A DNA stretch of 7,429 nt from Planctomycetaceae bacterium (GTDB lineage Bacteria; Planctomycetota; Planctomycetia; Isosphaerales; Isosphaeraceae). Positions 1-7,093 of the stretch are shown here, piece after piece. The stretch covers positions 1-7,429 of the forward strand of contig JAFANO010000734.1 of NCBI GenBank assembly GCA_019232645.1, in the 5' to 3' direction. The position numbers and the translations under genes are program-made. Within the stretch, counting starts at the first letter, position 1, and every line of letters begins with the position of its first letter. Under the pieces are notes generated by a model, which made no database searches, was not told where the DNA came from, and saw only the letters and a list, made by a program, of their open reading frames with translations.

Positions 1-2286
1 GGCAATCGGTTCATCGATGCGACGCGTCGGATGGAGCGGGCGCTCCAGGAGTTCCGCGTCCGGGGCGTCAAGACCAACGTCCCGTTCCTGCTCAATGTCA
101 TCACCCACCCCGACTTCCTCGCGGGGCGGTGCACGACGCGGTTCATCGACGAGTCGCCCGAGCTGTTCCGGTTCGCCGTCCGCCAGGACCGCGCCTCGAG
201 GCTCCTGACCTTCGCCGCCGAGGTGACGGTCAACGGCTTCCCCGGGGTCGTCCGCCCTACGGACTACGTCGCCCAGACCGAGCCGCCCCCGCCCGCCCAC
301 GACGCCTCGGTCCCCCCGCCCAGGGGCACCCGCCAGTTGTTCAAGGAGCTGGGCCCGGAGCGGTTCGCCCGCTGGGTCCGCGAGCAGAAGCCCCTGCTGA
401 TGACGGACACCACCTTCCGCGACGCGCACCAGTCGCTGCTGGCGACCCGCGTCCGGACCCGCGACATGGTCCGCCTGGGCGAGGCCTACGCGCGGATGTG
501 CCCCCAGATGTTCTCGATCGAGATGTGGGGCGGGGCGACTTTCGACACCGCCATGCGGTTCCTCAAGGAGGACCCCTGGGACCGCCTGGTCCAGTTGCGG
601 GAGAAGATCCCCAACATCCTGTTCCAGATGCTGCTGCGCGGCTCGAACGCCGTCGGCTACACGAGCTATCCCGACAACCTGGTGCGCACCTTCGTCAAGG
701 AGGCGGCGGACGCCGGGATCGACCTGTTCCGCATCTTCGACGCGCTGAACTGGGTCCCCAACATGGAGGTGGCGCTGGATGCCGTCCGCGAGGCGGGGGC
801 CCTCTGCGAGGCCGCCATCTGCTACACCGGCGACATCCTCGACCCCAGCCGCCCCAAGTACGACCTGGGCTACTACGTCCGGCTCGCCAAGGAGCTCGAG
901 CGCCGCGGCACCCACCTGATCGCCATCAAGGACATGTCGGGCCTGTGCAAGCCCTACGCCGCCGAGCGGCTGATCCGGGCGCTGCGCGAGGAGGTCGGCG
1001 TCCCGATCCACTTCCACACCCACGACATGGGGGGCGCGCAGGCCGGCAGCATCCTCCGGGCGGCGGACGTCGGCCTCGACATCGCCGACGGCGCCATCGC
1101 GGCGATGTCGTGCTTGACCTCGCAGCCGAGCCTCAACGCGATCGTCGAGTCGCTCCGGTTCGGGCCGCGCGCGACGGGCCTCGACCCGTCGGCGCTGATC
1201 GAGGTCAGCCGCTATTGGGAGGCCGTCCGCGTCATGTACGCCCCCTTCGAGACCAGCCTCCGCGCCCCGAGCGCCGAGGTCTACGCCTACGAGATGCCGG
1301 GGGGGCAGTACACGAACCTCTTCCAGCAGGCCAAGGCGCTCGGCCTGGCGGCGCGCTGGCCCGAGGTCTGCAAGGCGTTCGCCGAGGTCAATCTCCTCTT
1401 CGGCGACATCGTCAAGGTCACGCCGACCTCGAAGGTCGTCGGCGACATGGCGCTGTTCATGGTCGCCAACAACCTGACGCCCGCCGACACGCTCGACCCC
1501 GAGCGCGAGCTGGCCTTCCCCGCGAGTGTCGTCGAGCTGTTCGAGGGGCGGCTCGGCCAGCCCCCCGGCGGCTTCCCGCCGGCGCTCCAGGAGCGCGTCC
1601 TGAAGGGCCGGCCCGCCATGACGGAGCGGCCCGGCAAGAACCTGCCGCCCGCCGACATCGCCGCCGCGCGCGACAAGGCCTCGGCGCTGCTCGGCCGACC
1701 GGCGAGCGTCCGCGACGCGCTGAGCCTGCTGCTCTACCCGCGCGTCTTCCCCGACCTGGCCGAACACCAGCGGTCGTACTCGGACACCTCGATCCTCCCC
1801 ACGCCCATCTTCTTCTTCGGCCCCGAGCTCACGGTCGAGTACCAGATCGACATCGAGCCGGGCAAGACGCTGATCGTCAACCTCGTGACCGTCGGCGAGC
1901 CGCACGCCGACGGCAAGCGCAACGTCTTCTTCGAGCTGAACGGCCAGGCGCGCGTGGTCGAGGTGGCCGATCGGTCGCTGGCCTCGGCCGTCCGCGAGGC
2001 CCCCATGGCCGACCCCAACGACCCGAACCAGCTGGCCGCCCCCCTGCCCGGCCTGGTCGTCGGCGTCGCCGTCGTCGCCGGCGACCCGGTGCGGAAGGGC
2101 CAGAAACTCCTCTCGATCGAGGCGATGAAGATGGAGACCACCCTCTACGCCGAGCGCCCGGGTCGGATCGCCGAGGTCCTCGCCCACGTCGGCCAGCAGG
2201 TCAAGACAGGCGAGCTGCTCCTCAAGATGACCACCGGACCCGCTGCAAGCCACGCCTCTTCAATGGCAGTGGTCACGAACGGGTAG
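1..2286 (+). CDS. pyc: Pyruvate carboxylase, C-terminal two-thirds (5' end outside window)
   Basis: This biotin enzyme carboxylates pyruvate to oxaloacetate in the cytoplasm. The frame is open from base 1, so the start lies upstream; 761 residues are present against roughly 1,150 for the family, so about 390 residues (most of the biotin carboxylase domain) are missing. In window numbering, residues 1-80 are the end of the biotin carboxylase region (EFRVRGVKTNVPFLLNV), followed by a Pro-rich linker. The carboxyltransferase domain starts at MTDTTFRDAHQSLLATRVR. Metal ligands known from the family are present: D136, K310 (IKDMSGL), H339 and H341 (HFHTHD). The catalytic Thr of KVTPTSK is T474. 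PGGQYTNL leads into the conserved carboxylase and tetramerisation region. The biotin carrier domain at the C-terminus carries EAMKMET with biotinyl K710. Two normally conserved positions differ: HTHDMGG instead of HTHDTSG, and MSCLTSQPS instead of MSGLTSQPS. birA follows after 6 bases. Confidence 0.97.
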   Translation, partial: GNRFIDATRRMERALQEFRVRGVKTNVPFLLNVITHPDFLAGRCTTRFIDESPELFRFAVRQDRASRLLTFAAEVTVNGFPGVVRPTDYVAQTEPPPPAHDASVPPPRGTRQLFKELGPERFARWVREQKPLLMTDTTFRDAHQSLLATRVRTRDMVRLGEAYARMCPQMFSIEMWGGATFDTAMRFLKEDPWDRLVQLREKIPNILFQMLLRGSNAVGYTSYPDNLVRTFVKEAADAGIDLFRIFDALNWVPNMEVALDAVREAGALCEAAICYTGDILDPSRPKYDLGYYVRLAKELERRGTHLIAIKDMSGLCKPYAAERLIRALREEVGVPIHFHTHDMGGAQAGSILRAADVGLDIADGAIAAMSCLTSQPSLNAIVESLRFGPRATGLDPSALIEVSRYWEAVRVMYAPFETSLRAPSAEVYAYEMPGGQYTNLFQQAKALGLAARWPEVCKAFAEVNLLFGDIVKVTPTSKVVGDMALFMVANNLTPADTLDPERELAFPASVVELFEGRLGQPPGGFPPALQERVLKGRPAMTERPGKNLPPADIAAARDKASALLGRPASVRDALSLLLYPRVFPDLAEHQRSYSDTSILPTPIFFFGPELTVEYQIDIEPGKTLIVNLVTVGEPHADGKRNVFFELNGQARVVEVADRSLASAVREAPMADPNDPNQLAAPLPGLVVGVAVVAGDPVRKGQKLLSIEAMKMETTLYAERPGRIAEVLAHVGQQVKTGELLLKMTTGPAASHASSMAVVTNG

Positions 2287-2292
2287 CGCCCC

Positions 2293-3057
2293 ATGACCTG
2301 GCCCTTTGTCCGGATGCTGATCGAGCGCGACGTCGTGGAATCGACCAACGACCTGGCGCGGGAGCTGGCCATCGCCGGCACGGTCGAGCTGCCGCTGGCC
2401 ATCCGCGCGGCGCGACAGACGCGGGGCCGGGGCCGGGGCGCCCACGCCTGGTGGTCAGACGCGGGGAGCCTCACGTTCAGCGTCCTCCTCGACCCCGCCG
2501 CGCACGGCCTCCGCGTGGCGGACGAGCCGAAACTGGCCCTTGCTACCGCGGTTGCCCTAATCGAAGCGATCGCCGGCGACCTGCCGCCGGGGGCGGCGGG
2601 CATCCGCTGGCCCAACGACGTCGAGGCGGGCGGCAAGAAGCTCGCCGGCATCCTCCCCGAGCGCGTCGCGACCCCGTCCGGCCCTCGGCTGGTGATCGGC
2701 GTCGGCCTGAACGTCCTGACACGGATCGCCGACGCCCCCGACGAGGTGCGCCGCCTGGCCACCTCCGTCGCCGACCTCAGTACTAACCCCCTGACCTCGG
2801 AAGACCTCGATCGCCTCTTCCGCGCGATCCTCGAGCAGTTCGCCGACGTCCTGGGCCGACTCGTCCGGCAGGACCCGGCCCTGCCGATCCTCTGGGACCG
2901 GCTCGACAGGCTCCGTGGTCGCCGTGTCCGCGTGGATCTGGGGCCTCGCATCGTCTCCGGGATCGGTCGCGGGATCGACCCCGACGGGGCCCTGGTCCTG
3001 GCCGGCGAAACCGAGGTCTTCCGCCTCTTCGGCGGACAGGTGTTCCGGGAGGGGTGA
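2293..3057 (+). CDS. birA: Biotin--[acetyl-CoA-carboxylase] ligase, class I (no DNA-binding domain)
   Basis: This enzyme makes biotinyl-5'-AMP and transfers biotin to the lysine of carrier domains; the obvious substrate is K710 of the pyruvate carboxylase just upstream. The 254-residue protein has the family landmarks: VESTND (15-20), the ligand-binding loop QTRGRGRGAHAW (42-53), RWPNDV (105-110), KKLAGILPE with the conserved Lys at 116, and VIGVGLNV (134-141). The C-terminal SH3-like domain (about 205-250) has RGRRVRV and a DPDGALVLA turn. There is no N-terminal helix-turn-helix, so it should not act as the biotin-operon repressor that E. coli BirA is. The loop keeps the Arg equivalent to E. 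coli R118, but the following Arg-Gly-Arg is Gly-Ala-His. The first ATG is used, 6 bases after the pyc stop; no strong Shine-Dalgarno is visible, which suggests translational coupling. A later start at Met8 is possible but would crowd the VESTN strand. Confidence 0.95.
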   Translation: MTWPFVRMLIERDVVESTNDLARELAIAGTVELPLAIRAARQTRGRGRGAHAWWSDAGSLTFSVLLDPAAHGLRVADEPKLALATAVALIEAIAGDLPPGAAGIRWPNDVEAGGKKLAGILPERVATPSGPRLVIGVGLNVLTRIADAPDEVRRLATSVADLSTNPLTSEDLDRLFRAILEQFADVLGRLVRQDPALPILWDRLDRLRGRRVRVDLGPRIVSGIGRGIDPDGALVLAGETEVFRLFGGQVFREG

Positions 3058-3281
3058 AGATCTCGAAGCTGAACAGGTCCGGGATACTTTGCGGCGTCGG
3101 GATGCGGCCGTCGCCGAGCAACCGGCCGGGTAGCCGGGTCGGGTGCGTCGCGTCCGCCGAGGCGCACCATGTTACACCCCAGGCAGGTCGTCTGTCATCG
3201 AAGACTCGACGCACCCGACCCGGCTGAAGGGATGGGCATCGAAGAGCGTTGGTGATTGTCCGCTTGCTCTCGGAAGGCCGA
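3058..3281. other. Intergenic region between convergent genes
   Basis: This is 224 bases between the birA stop and the stop of the leftward HMA_2-like gene. No convincing reading frame is present. The main structure is the long inverted repeat at 3132-3225. A smaller 5-bp inverted repeat, ccggc/gccgg at 3122-3126 and 3133-3137, overlaps its left edge. No T-tract typical of an intrinsic terminator follows either structure. Confidence 0.8.
3132..3225. repeat. 23-bp inverted repeat (22 of 23 paired) with 48-base spacer; candidate bidirectional terminator
   Basis: The left arm (3132-3154) begins agccgggtcgggtgcgtcg, and its reverse complement is at 3203-3225. The outer 19 positions pair perfectly; one mismatch (3151/3206) is followed by three more pairs. 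The spacer is 3155-3202. The repeat sits between two genes transcribed towards each other, which suits a shared transcription end or an RNA 3' structure. The long spacer and lack of a U-tract are unlike a standard Rho-independent terminator. A small non-autonomous mobile element is the other option, but I see no flanking target duplication. Confidence 0.6.
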
Positions 3282-3707
3282 TTAGCCAAACCTCCGGCCG
3301 GCGAGGAAACCCATGGCGAATAGCGCCATCGGGATGGCGATGTCCTGCCCGATCCCCTGGCCGTAGGATTCGCCAATCTCCTCGGGCGAGGCCCCGAAGA
3401 CTTCGAATAGCGCCGCGACCTCGCTCGGATCGAGCCCGGTCGCGATCAGGCCCAAGGCCGCGGCGATCTCGGCGAAAAACTCCACGGTATCGAGTGCTGA
3501 GGGATGATAATGCACGGTGATGCTCCCCGTCACCGGGTTCGCATCCGCCGTGTGGATACCCTTGAGAGCAGATAGCCTGCGGACGATCTCCTGGGCATGC
3601 TCTGGACGGCCTCGAAGCTTGGGCGTCCTCAGGCGGATCCGGCCGGGTATCGAATGCATGACGTGAAAGTCGGGATGAGTGGGCTTCTTCTCGGTGATCT
3701 GCGCCAT
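3282..3707 (-). CDS. Small HMA_2-like (ferredoxin-fold) protein with hydrophobic C-terminus
   Basis: This 141-residue protein resembles the HMA_2-type domain found alone or at the N-terminus of some metal P-type ATPases. Residues 12-33 contain the signature HSIPGRIRLRTPKLRG. Residues 36-69 give a helix then a strand (ANPVTGSITVHYHPS), the usual second half of that fold. There is no CxxC or any Cys, so metal binding of the classic copper-chaperone type is not supported. Residues 72-105 look helical. Residues 122-137 (DIAIPMALFAMGFLAG) form a short hydrophobic stretch before a basic RRFG end and may be a membrane anchor. The frame is open upstream to 3869, but the ATG at 3707 is chosen because the family-like sequence starts just after it; a GGAG lies 11 bases upstream (3719-3722). 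The gene is less GC-rich than its neighbours. Function is unknown; a membrane-associated adaptor or metal-homeostasis role is only inference. Confidence 0.75.
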   Translation of the reverse strand: MAQITEKKPTHPDFHVMHSIPGRIRLRTPKLRGRPEHAQEIVRRLSALKGIHTADANPVTGSITVHYHPSALDTVEFFAEIAAALGLIATGLDPSEVAALFEVFGASPEEIGESYGQGIGQDIAIPMALFAMGFLAGRRFG

Positions 3708-3919
3708 GGTGGTCTCAACTCCGGCATCACTCTCACCATTTCCCGCAGCCTGGATAGCGAACGGAGCCAACAACTCAAGCGACCCAGCTCGGCGGTCGGC
3801 TTGAGCTTCTATCTCGTAGCCTACACCAGCGCGATCGTTTGCACATCCGGGGTCCCGCAAACGACCCACTATTGTTGGCGAATTCCCGTCGGTGGCGAGT
3901 GGCCACTCCTCCGATCGTG
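3708..3919. other. Intergenic region with two short symmetric elements
   Basis: This is 212 bases between the phosphoesterase stop and the HMA_2-like start, both genes on the minus strand. It has lower GC than the flanking genes and no convincing gene of its own. An inverted repeat tcgtttgc/gcaaacga (3835-3842 and 3857-3864, 14-base spacer) lies about 128 bases upstream of the HMA_2-like start. A perfect 12-bp palindrome, gagtggccactc, lies at 3897-3908, just beyond the phosphoesterase stop. The first could be an operator and the second part of a transcript end, but either could be chance. Confidence 0.5.
3751..3778 (-). promoter_or_regulatory. Weak candidate promoter for the HMA_2-like gene
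   Basis: Read on the minus strand, TTGAGT (3773-3778) is followed after 16 bases by TATCCA (3751-3756), ending 43 bases before the chosen start at 3707. The match is TTGA plus TAT only, so this is a suggestion. Confidence 0.2.
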
Positions 3920-5101
3920 TCAGGACCTCTCCGTGGCGAGATCACCCTCGTGCACGCTGCCCTGGCGGAGACAGGCCGAGCGGAGCGTGAGCCGGCTGAT
4001 CTCGGGCACGCAGCCGTAGCGGATCGGGTCCTTGGCGGCGACGCCCTGGCTGACGTGCAGGAGGGTCGGACCGATCCGGAAGAAGTCGCGGTCGAACCGG
4101 CGCGAGTAGCGGCTGGGCATGAAGACCGGCCCGATGACGGGGAGGCGGACCTGGCCGCCGTGGTTGTGGCCCGAGAGCATCAGGTCGATCCCCCACCGCG
4201 CGGCCTTCGGCAAGAGGTCGGGCGAATGGCTGAGCACGAGCCGGAAGTCGGCGTCGGGCATCAGCCCCGGGTCGAGCCTGGGGCCCCAGGGGGCCGAGGT
4301 CCCTCCCAGGGCCAGGGTCAGGCCCTCGATGGCGAGCGTCGCCCATCGCCCTTCCAGGTCGGTGAAGCCGGCCTCGACCAGCGCCTGGCGCGTCCTGAGG
4401 TGGTCGTGGTCGTAGTCGTGGTTCCCCAGGATGGCATAGCTCCCCAGACGGCCCTCGATCCGTGAGAGGAGCGGCACGATCCACTCGATCGCCGCGTCGT
4501 GGTCGATCAGGTCGCCGGTGAAGAGCACCAGGTCGGCCTCCACGGTCGCCGCCTCGTCGAGCATGAGCTCGAAGAACCGGCGGCTGTACGCCGGGGAGAA
4601 GTGCAGGTCGCTGATCTGCAGCAGGCTCAGGCCGTCCCAGGCGATGGGGAGGCTCGGGAGCACCACGTCCCAATCGCGCTTGCGCAGCCGGAACGCCTCG
4701 TTGCCCGGCAAGCGAAGCATCCAGGCGCGCTTGCCCCGGCCAATCAACACCTCGGTACCGTGCCTCTGCGCCAGGTCGATCTCCGCGTCGCGGACGGAGA
4801 TGCCCGGCGGCTGGCGCCGAAAGCTGCGGGCGAGCGTGGTCGCCGGCAGGCCCACGAGGGCGATCGCCAGGCAGGCCAGCGCGTAGGCCGACGCGGGCCA
4901 CGGCCAGGTCGACCACGGCTTCCGCGAGGCCTCCCGGGCGATGACCGCCGTCATGACGAGCGTCAGGGCGAGCAGCAGGACCTTGATCCAGTCCATGATG
5001 CGCCCGCGAAACCCGAGCGCATGAGTGACGTTGACGGAGACGGCCAGGACGCCCGCCTGGCCGACCGCGAAGAGGGCGAGAAAAACCCAATCCTGACTCA
5101 T
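3920..5101 (-). CDS. Membrane-anchored metallophosphoesterase (YkuE-like)
   Basis: The 393-residue protein belongs to the calcineurin-like metallophosphoesterase superfamily, enzymes that hydrolyse phosphoester or pyrophosphate bonds with a two-metal centre. Three hydrophobic segments at about 4-28, 38-56 and 70-92 should anchor it in the membrane, with the catalytic domain from about 155. The metal-binding motifs appear in order: SDLHF (D165, H167), TGDLID (D197), GNHD (N227-D229), SHSPD (H292) and GHNHGGQ (H312, H314). The end RYGCVPEISRLTL resembles the usual close of the YkuE-type family; about 20 extra residues follow. The ATG at 5101 gives the complete first membrane segment. It starts 19 bases after the stop of the upstream signalling gene, so cotranscription is likely. 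The substrate cannot be named; YkuE-like enzymes act in or near the envelope, and a lipid-linked or nucleotide-sugar substrate is one possibility. Confidence 0.9.
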   Translation of the reverse strand: MSQDWVFLALFAVGQAGVLAVSVNVTHALGFRGRIMDWIKVLLLALTLVMTAVIAREASRKPWSTWPWPASAYALACLAIALVGLPATTLARSFRRQPPGISVRDAEIDLAQRHGTEVLIGRGKRAWMLRLPGNEAFRLRKRDWDVVLPSLPIAWDGLSLLQISDLHFSPAYSRRFFELMLDEAATVEADLVLFTGDLIDHDAAIEWIVPLLSRIEGRLGSYAILGNHDYDHDHLRTRQALVEAGFTDLEGRWATLAIEGLTLALGGTSAPWGPRLDPGLMPDADFRLVLSHSPDLLPKAARWGIDLMLSGHNHGGQVRLPVIGPVFMPSRYSRRFDRDFFRIGPTLLHVSQGVAAKDPIRYGCVPEISRLTLRSACLRQGSVHEGDLATERS

Positions 5102-5120
5102 GGATGCGGGGCCTTGGAGT

Positions 5121-6890
5121 CTAACTCTCTTGCCGCGGCGCTTCGCCGTCGGAGGTGGGTGGGGGAAACGGTGAAGGTGGGACCGATCCCGTCGGGGGCT
5201 TGGCGGGGGCCGACCGCAAGGCCTGCTCGACCGCTTCCATCAGGCGATCGGCGCGGAACGGCTTGTAGAGGACGGTCTGCAGCCCTTCCTGGCGGGCCTT
5301 GACGATCGAGTGCGACGGGTCATAGCCGAACCCGGTCATCAGGATGATCGGCACGCCCGGCTGGACCTCGCGGAGCCTCCGGAACGCCTCGAAGCCGTCG
5401 AGGTCGGGCAGGCGGATATCGACCATCGCGGCCGAGTACGGCGTCTGCCGCGCCAGGGCGATGGCCTCGTGGGCGTCGCGGGCCGTCTCGACGGTCGCCC
5501 CCTGGCAGCCGAGCAGGTGGTGCGCCGAGCGCCGGATTGCCTCGTCGGCGTCGACGACGAGCAGCCGGGTGCCCGCCAGGCGGAGGGCCGGCCTCGGCGT
5601 CGCCCGCTTGGCCTCGGGGACGATCGTCGAGCCGACCTTATGGATCAGGCTCCGGATCTCCCGGGCGCGGACCAGCAGATGCCGCAGCCGCGCGATGATG
5701 TCCTCGTCGTGGCCGGCGTAGCGGTCGAGGACCGTCGTCGCGTCGCTCAGGATGTCGTCCAGCGGCAACGCCAGCTCGCGGCTGATCGCCTCGACCGAGG
5801 CGTTCACCGTGCTCAACTTCTCAGCCTGGAGCAGCTCGAGCGTGTTCAGCGCCGCGGCGACGTTCCGCGCGTAGATCTCGAGGAACTGGCGGTCACGGTC
5901 GTCGAAGGCGTTGGACTGCCGGTTCTCGACGTTGAGCGTGCCGATGACCGTGCCGTGGTAGATCAGCGGGACCGTCAGCGAGCTGCGTGCGCCGGCGGCG
6001 CCTTCGAGATAGAGCGGGTCGTGCAGCGTGTCGGGACAGAGGTAGCTCTGCCCGGTCGCCGCGACGAACCCGGTCACGCCGTTGTTCTCCTTCCGCGCGT
6101 ACAGCTCGCGGGTGGCGGCCTCCGGCGTCATCCCCTCGGTCAACAGGGGGATGAGTCGGCCGCTGCCGCGGTCGAGGAGCCGGATCTCGATGAAGTCGAG
6201 CCCGAGCAGGTCCTTCATGTGGCGGATGATGTTGTGCTTGAGCAGGTCGGTCCGCTCCTCGAATCCCATCTCCGTGAGCTCGTCGGGGGTCAGGTCGGCC
6301 AGCTCGTCGCCCGCCTTGTGGATCGCGTTGACCTTGAGCTGCTGCTGCGTCTCGTCGGTGATGTCCCGCGTCAGCGCGATCATGTGCGCCAGGACGTTCG
6401 CGGCGTCGAAGACCGGCGTGACTGTGACGCGGAGATAGCGGTTGGCACCGATCCGCAGGACCGTCGTGGCCGTGCCCCTGGACGCGACGGCCGAGGTGAA
6501 CGGGCAGGGGTCGGGGCCGATCACCTCGGGATTGCCCAGCGCCCGGTAGAACTTGCTGCCGACGATCTCGACGCAGGGATCGGTCAGCGACTGGAACTCG
6601 GGGTTGGCCCAGATGATCCGGAGGTCGGGGTCGACGACCGTCACGCCGTCGGCGATCGCCTCGAGGATCTCGTCGGCCTGGATCAGGATGCCCGCCCAGC
6701 GGACCGCCGAGAGCTGCGCCGTGTCCACGTAGACCGCCGCGAACTCCTGCTCCCGGAGCAGGGCCAGGGCACGGGACATGGTCCGGACCGTCACGACCTC
6801 GAAGATCTCGGCCAGGCGATCGCGGGCCGACCCCACAAGATGCGACTCGCGCTCGATGACCAGCAGTCGGGGCTTCTCAGCCACGCACAT
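5121..6890 (-). CDS. PAS-GAF-degenerate DHp-receiver signalling protein
   Basis: This 589-residue cytoplasmic protein combines sensing and receiver modules. Residues 7-60 resemble the first half of a receiver domain (RLLVIERES, then AAVYVDTAQ with D56) but lack the second half. A PAS domain spans about 70-180 (EILEAIADGVTVVDPDLRII to LTRDITDE). A GAF domain spans about 205-350 (SLTVPLIYHGTVIGTLNVEN). Residues 355-420 look like a histidine-kinase dimerisation helix pair: EKLSTVNASVEAISRELALP aligns with the H-box, but the phospho-accepting His is R371, and no HATPase domain follows. Residues 441-558 are a complete receiver domain with D447/D449, phospho-acceptor D491 (VDIRLPD), T519 and K543 (LYKPF). 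A Pro-rich tail ends the protein. The frame is open to 7406, but family-like sequence begins at KPRLL, so the ATG at 6890 is chosen (GGGAG only 2 bases upstream); an in-frame ATG at 6959 with GGAGG 12 bases upstream is the alternative. It probably heads an operon with the phosphoesterase. Confidence 0.9.
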   Translation of the reverse strand: MCVAEKPRLLVIERESHLVGSARDRLAEIFEVVTVRTMSRALALLREQEFAAVYVDTAQLSAVRWAGILIQADEILEAIADGVTVVDPDLRIIWANPEFQSLTDPCVEIVGSKFYRALGNPEVIGPDPCPFTSAVASRGTATTVLRIGANRYLRVTVTPVFDAANVLAHMIALTRDITDETQQQLKVNAIHKAGDELADLTPDELTEMGFEERTDLLKHNIIRHMKDLLGLDFIEIRLLDRGSGRLIPLLTEGMTPEAATRELYARKENNGVTGFVAATGQSYLCPDTLHDPLYLEGAAGARSSLTVPLIYHGTVIGTLNVENRQSNAFDDRDRQFLEIYARNVAAALNTLELLQAEKLSTVNASVEAISRELALPLDDILSDATTVLDRYAGHDEDIIARLRHLLVRAREIRSLIHKVGSTIVPEAKRATPRPALRLAGTRLLVVDADEAIRRSAHHLLGCQGATVETARDAHEAIALARQTPYSAAMVDIRLPDLDGFEAFRRLREVQPGVPIILMTGFGYDPSHSIVKARQEGLQTVLYKPFRADRLMEAVEQALRSAPAKPPTGSVPPSPFPPPTSDGEAPRQES

Positions 6891-6957
6891 CGCTCCCGCC
6901 GTAACGCGAGACGTACATTCCACCCTTGGGCCCCCTCGGACCTGTTCAACAAGCCCC

Positions 6958-6986
6958 ATGGTACTTCTATCCCTCCAGCCCGACAA
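6958..6986 (-). promoter_or_regulatory. Weak candidate promoter for the signalling gene
   Basis: On the minus strand, TTGTCG (6981-6986) is followed after 17 bases by TACCAT (6958-6963). Each box matches 4 of 6 consensus bases. The -10 box overlaps the alternative ATG at 6959, so if it is real, translation would start at 6890. Confidence 0.25.
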
Positions 6987-7044
6987 GCCAAGCGTCGGTC
7001 GCAACGGGAACGGGAAGGGAGAGGTCCCTCTGCCGGATCGCACT

Positions 7045-7060
7045 CGGATTACCGGATTAC
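7045..7060. repeat. Tandem octamer cggattac x2
   Basis: cggattac occurs at 7045-7052 and directly again at 7053-7060. A related ccggatcg lies just upstream. It is short; it may be a protein-binding half-site pair or chance. Confidence 0.5.
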
Positions 7061-7093
7061 CCGGGAAAATCACATGGGGGGCCTGGCGACTCG

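Noticed and set aside
129..2786. Long + strand open frame overlapping pyc and birA
   Set aside because: It is Arg/Pro/Gly-rich and resembles no family, while the other frames encode clear pyruvate carboxylase and biotin ligase. It is a shadow of high-GC codon use.
3070..3081. 12-mer tgaacaggtccg also found in reverse near 6938-6950
   Set aside because: A few shared 12-mers are expected by chance when comparing both strands of a 7.4-kb window.
2145..3170. Minus-strand open frame opposite birA
   Set aside because: Low-complexity Arg/Ser/Pro-rich translation with no motifs, fully antisense to well-supported genes.
3942..5090. Second minus-strand frame inside the phosphoesterase gene
   Set aside because: The translation is Arg/Pro/Gly-rich without motifs; the other frame carries all metallophosphoesterase motifs.
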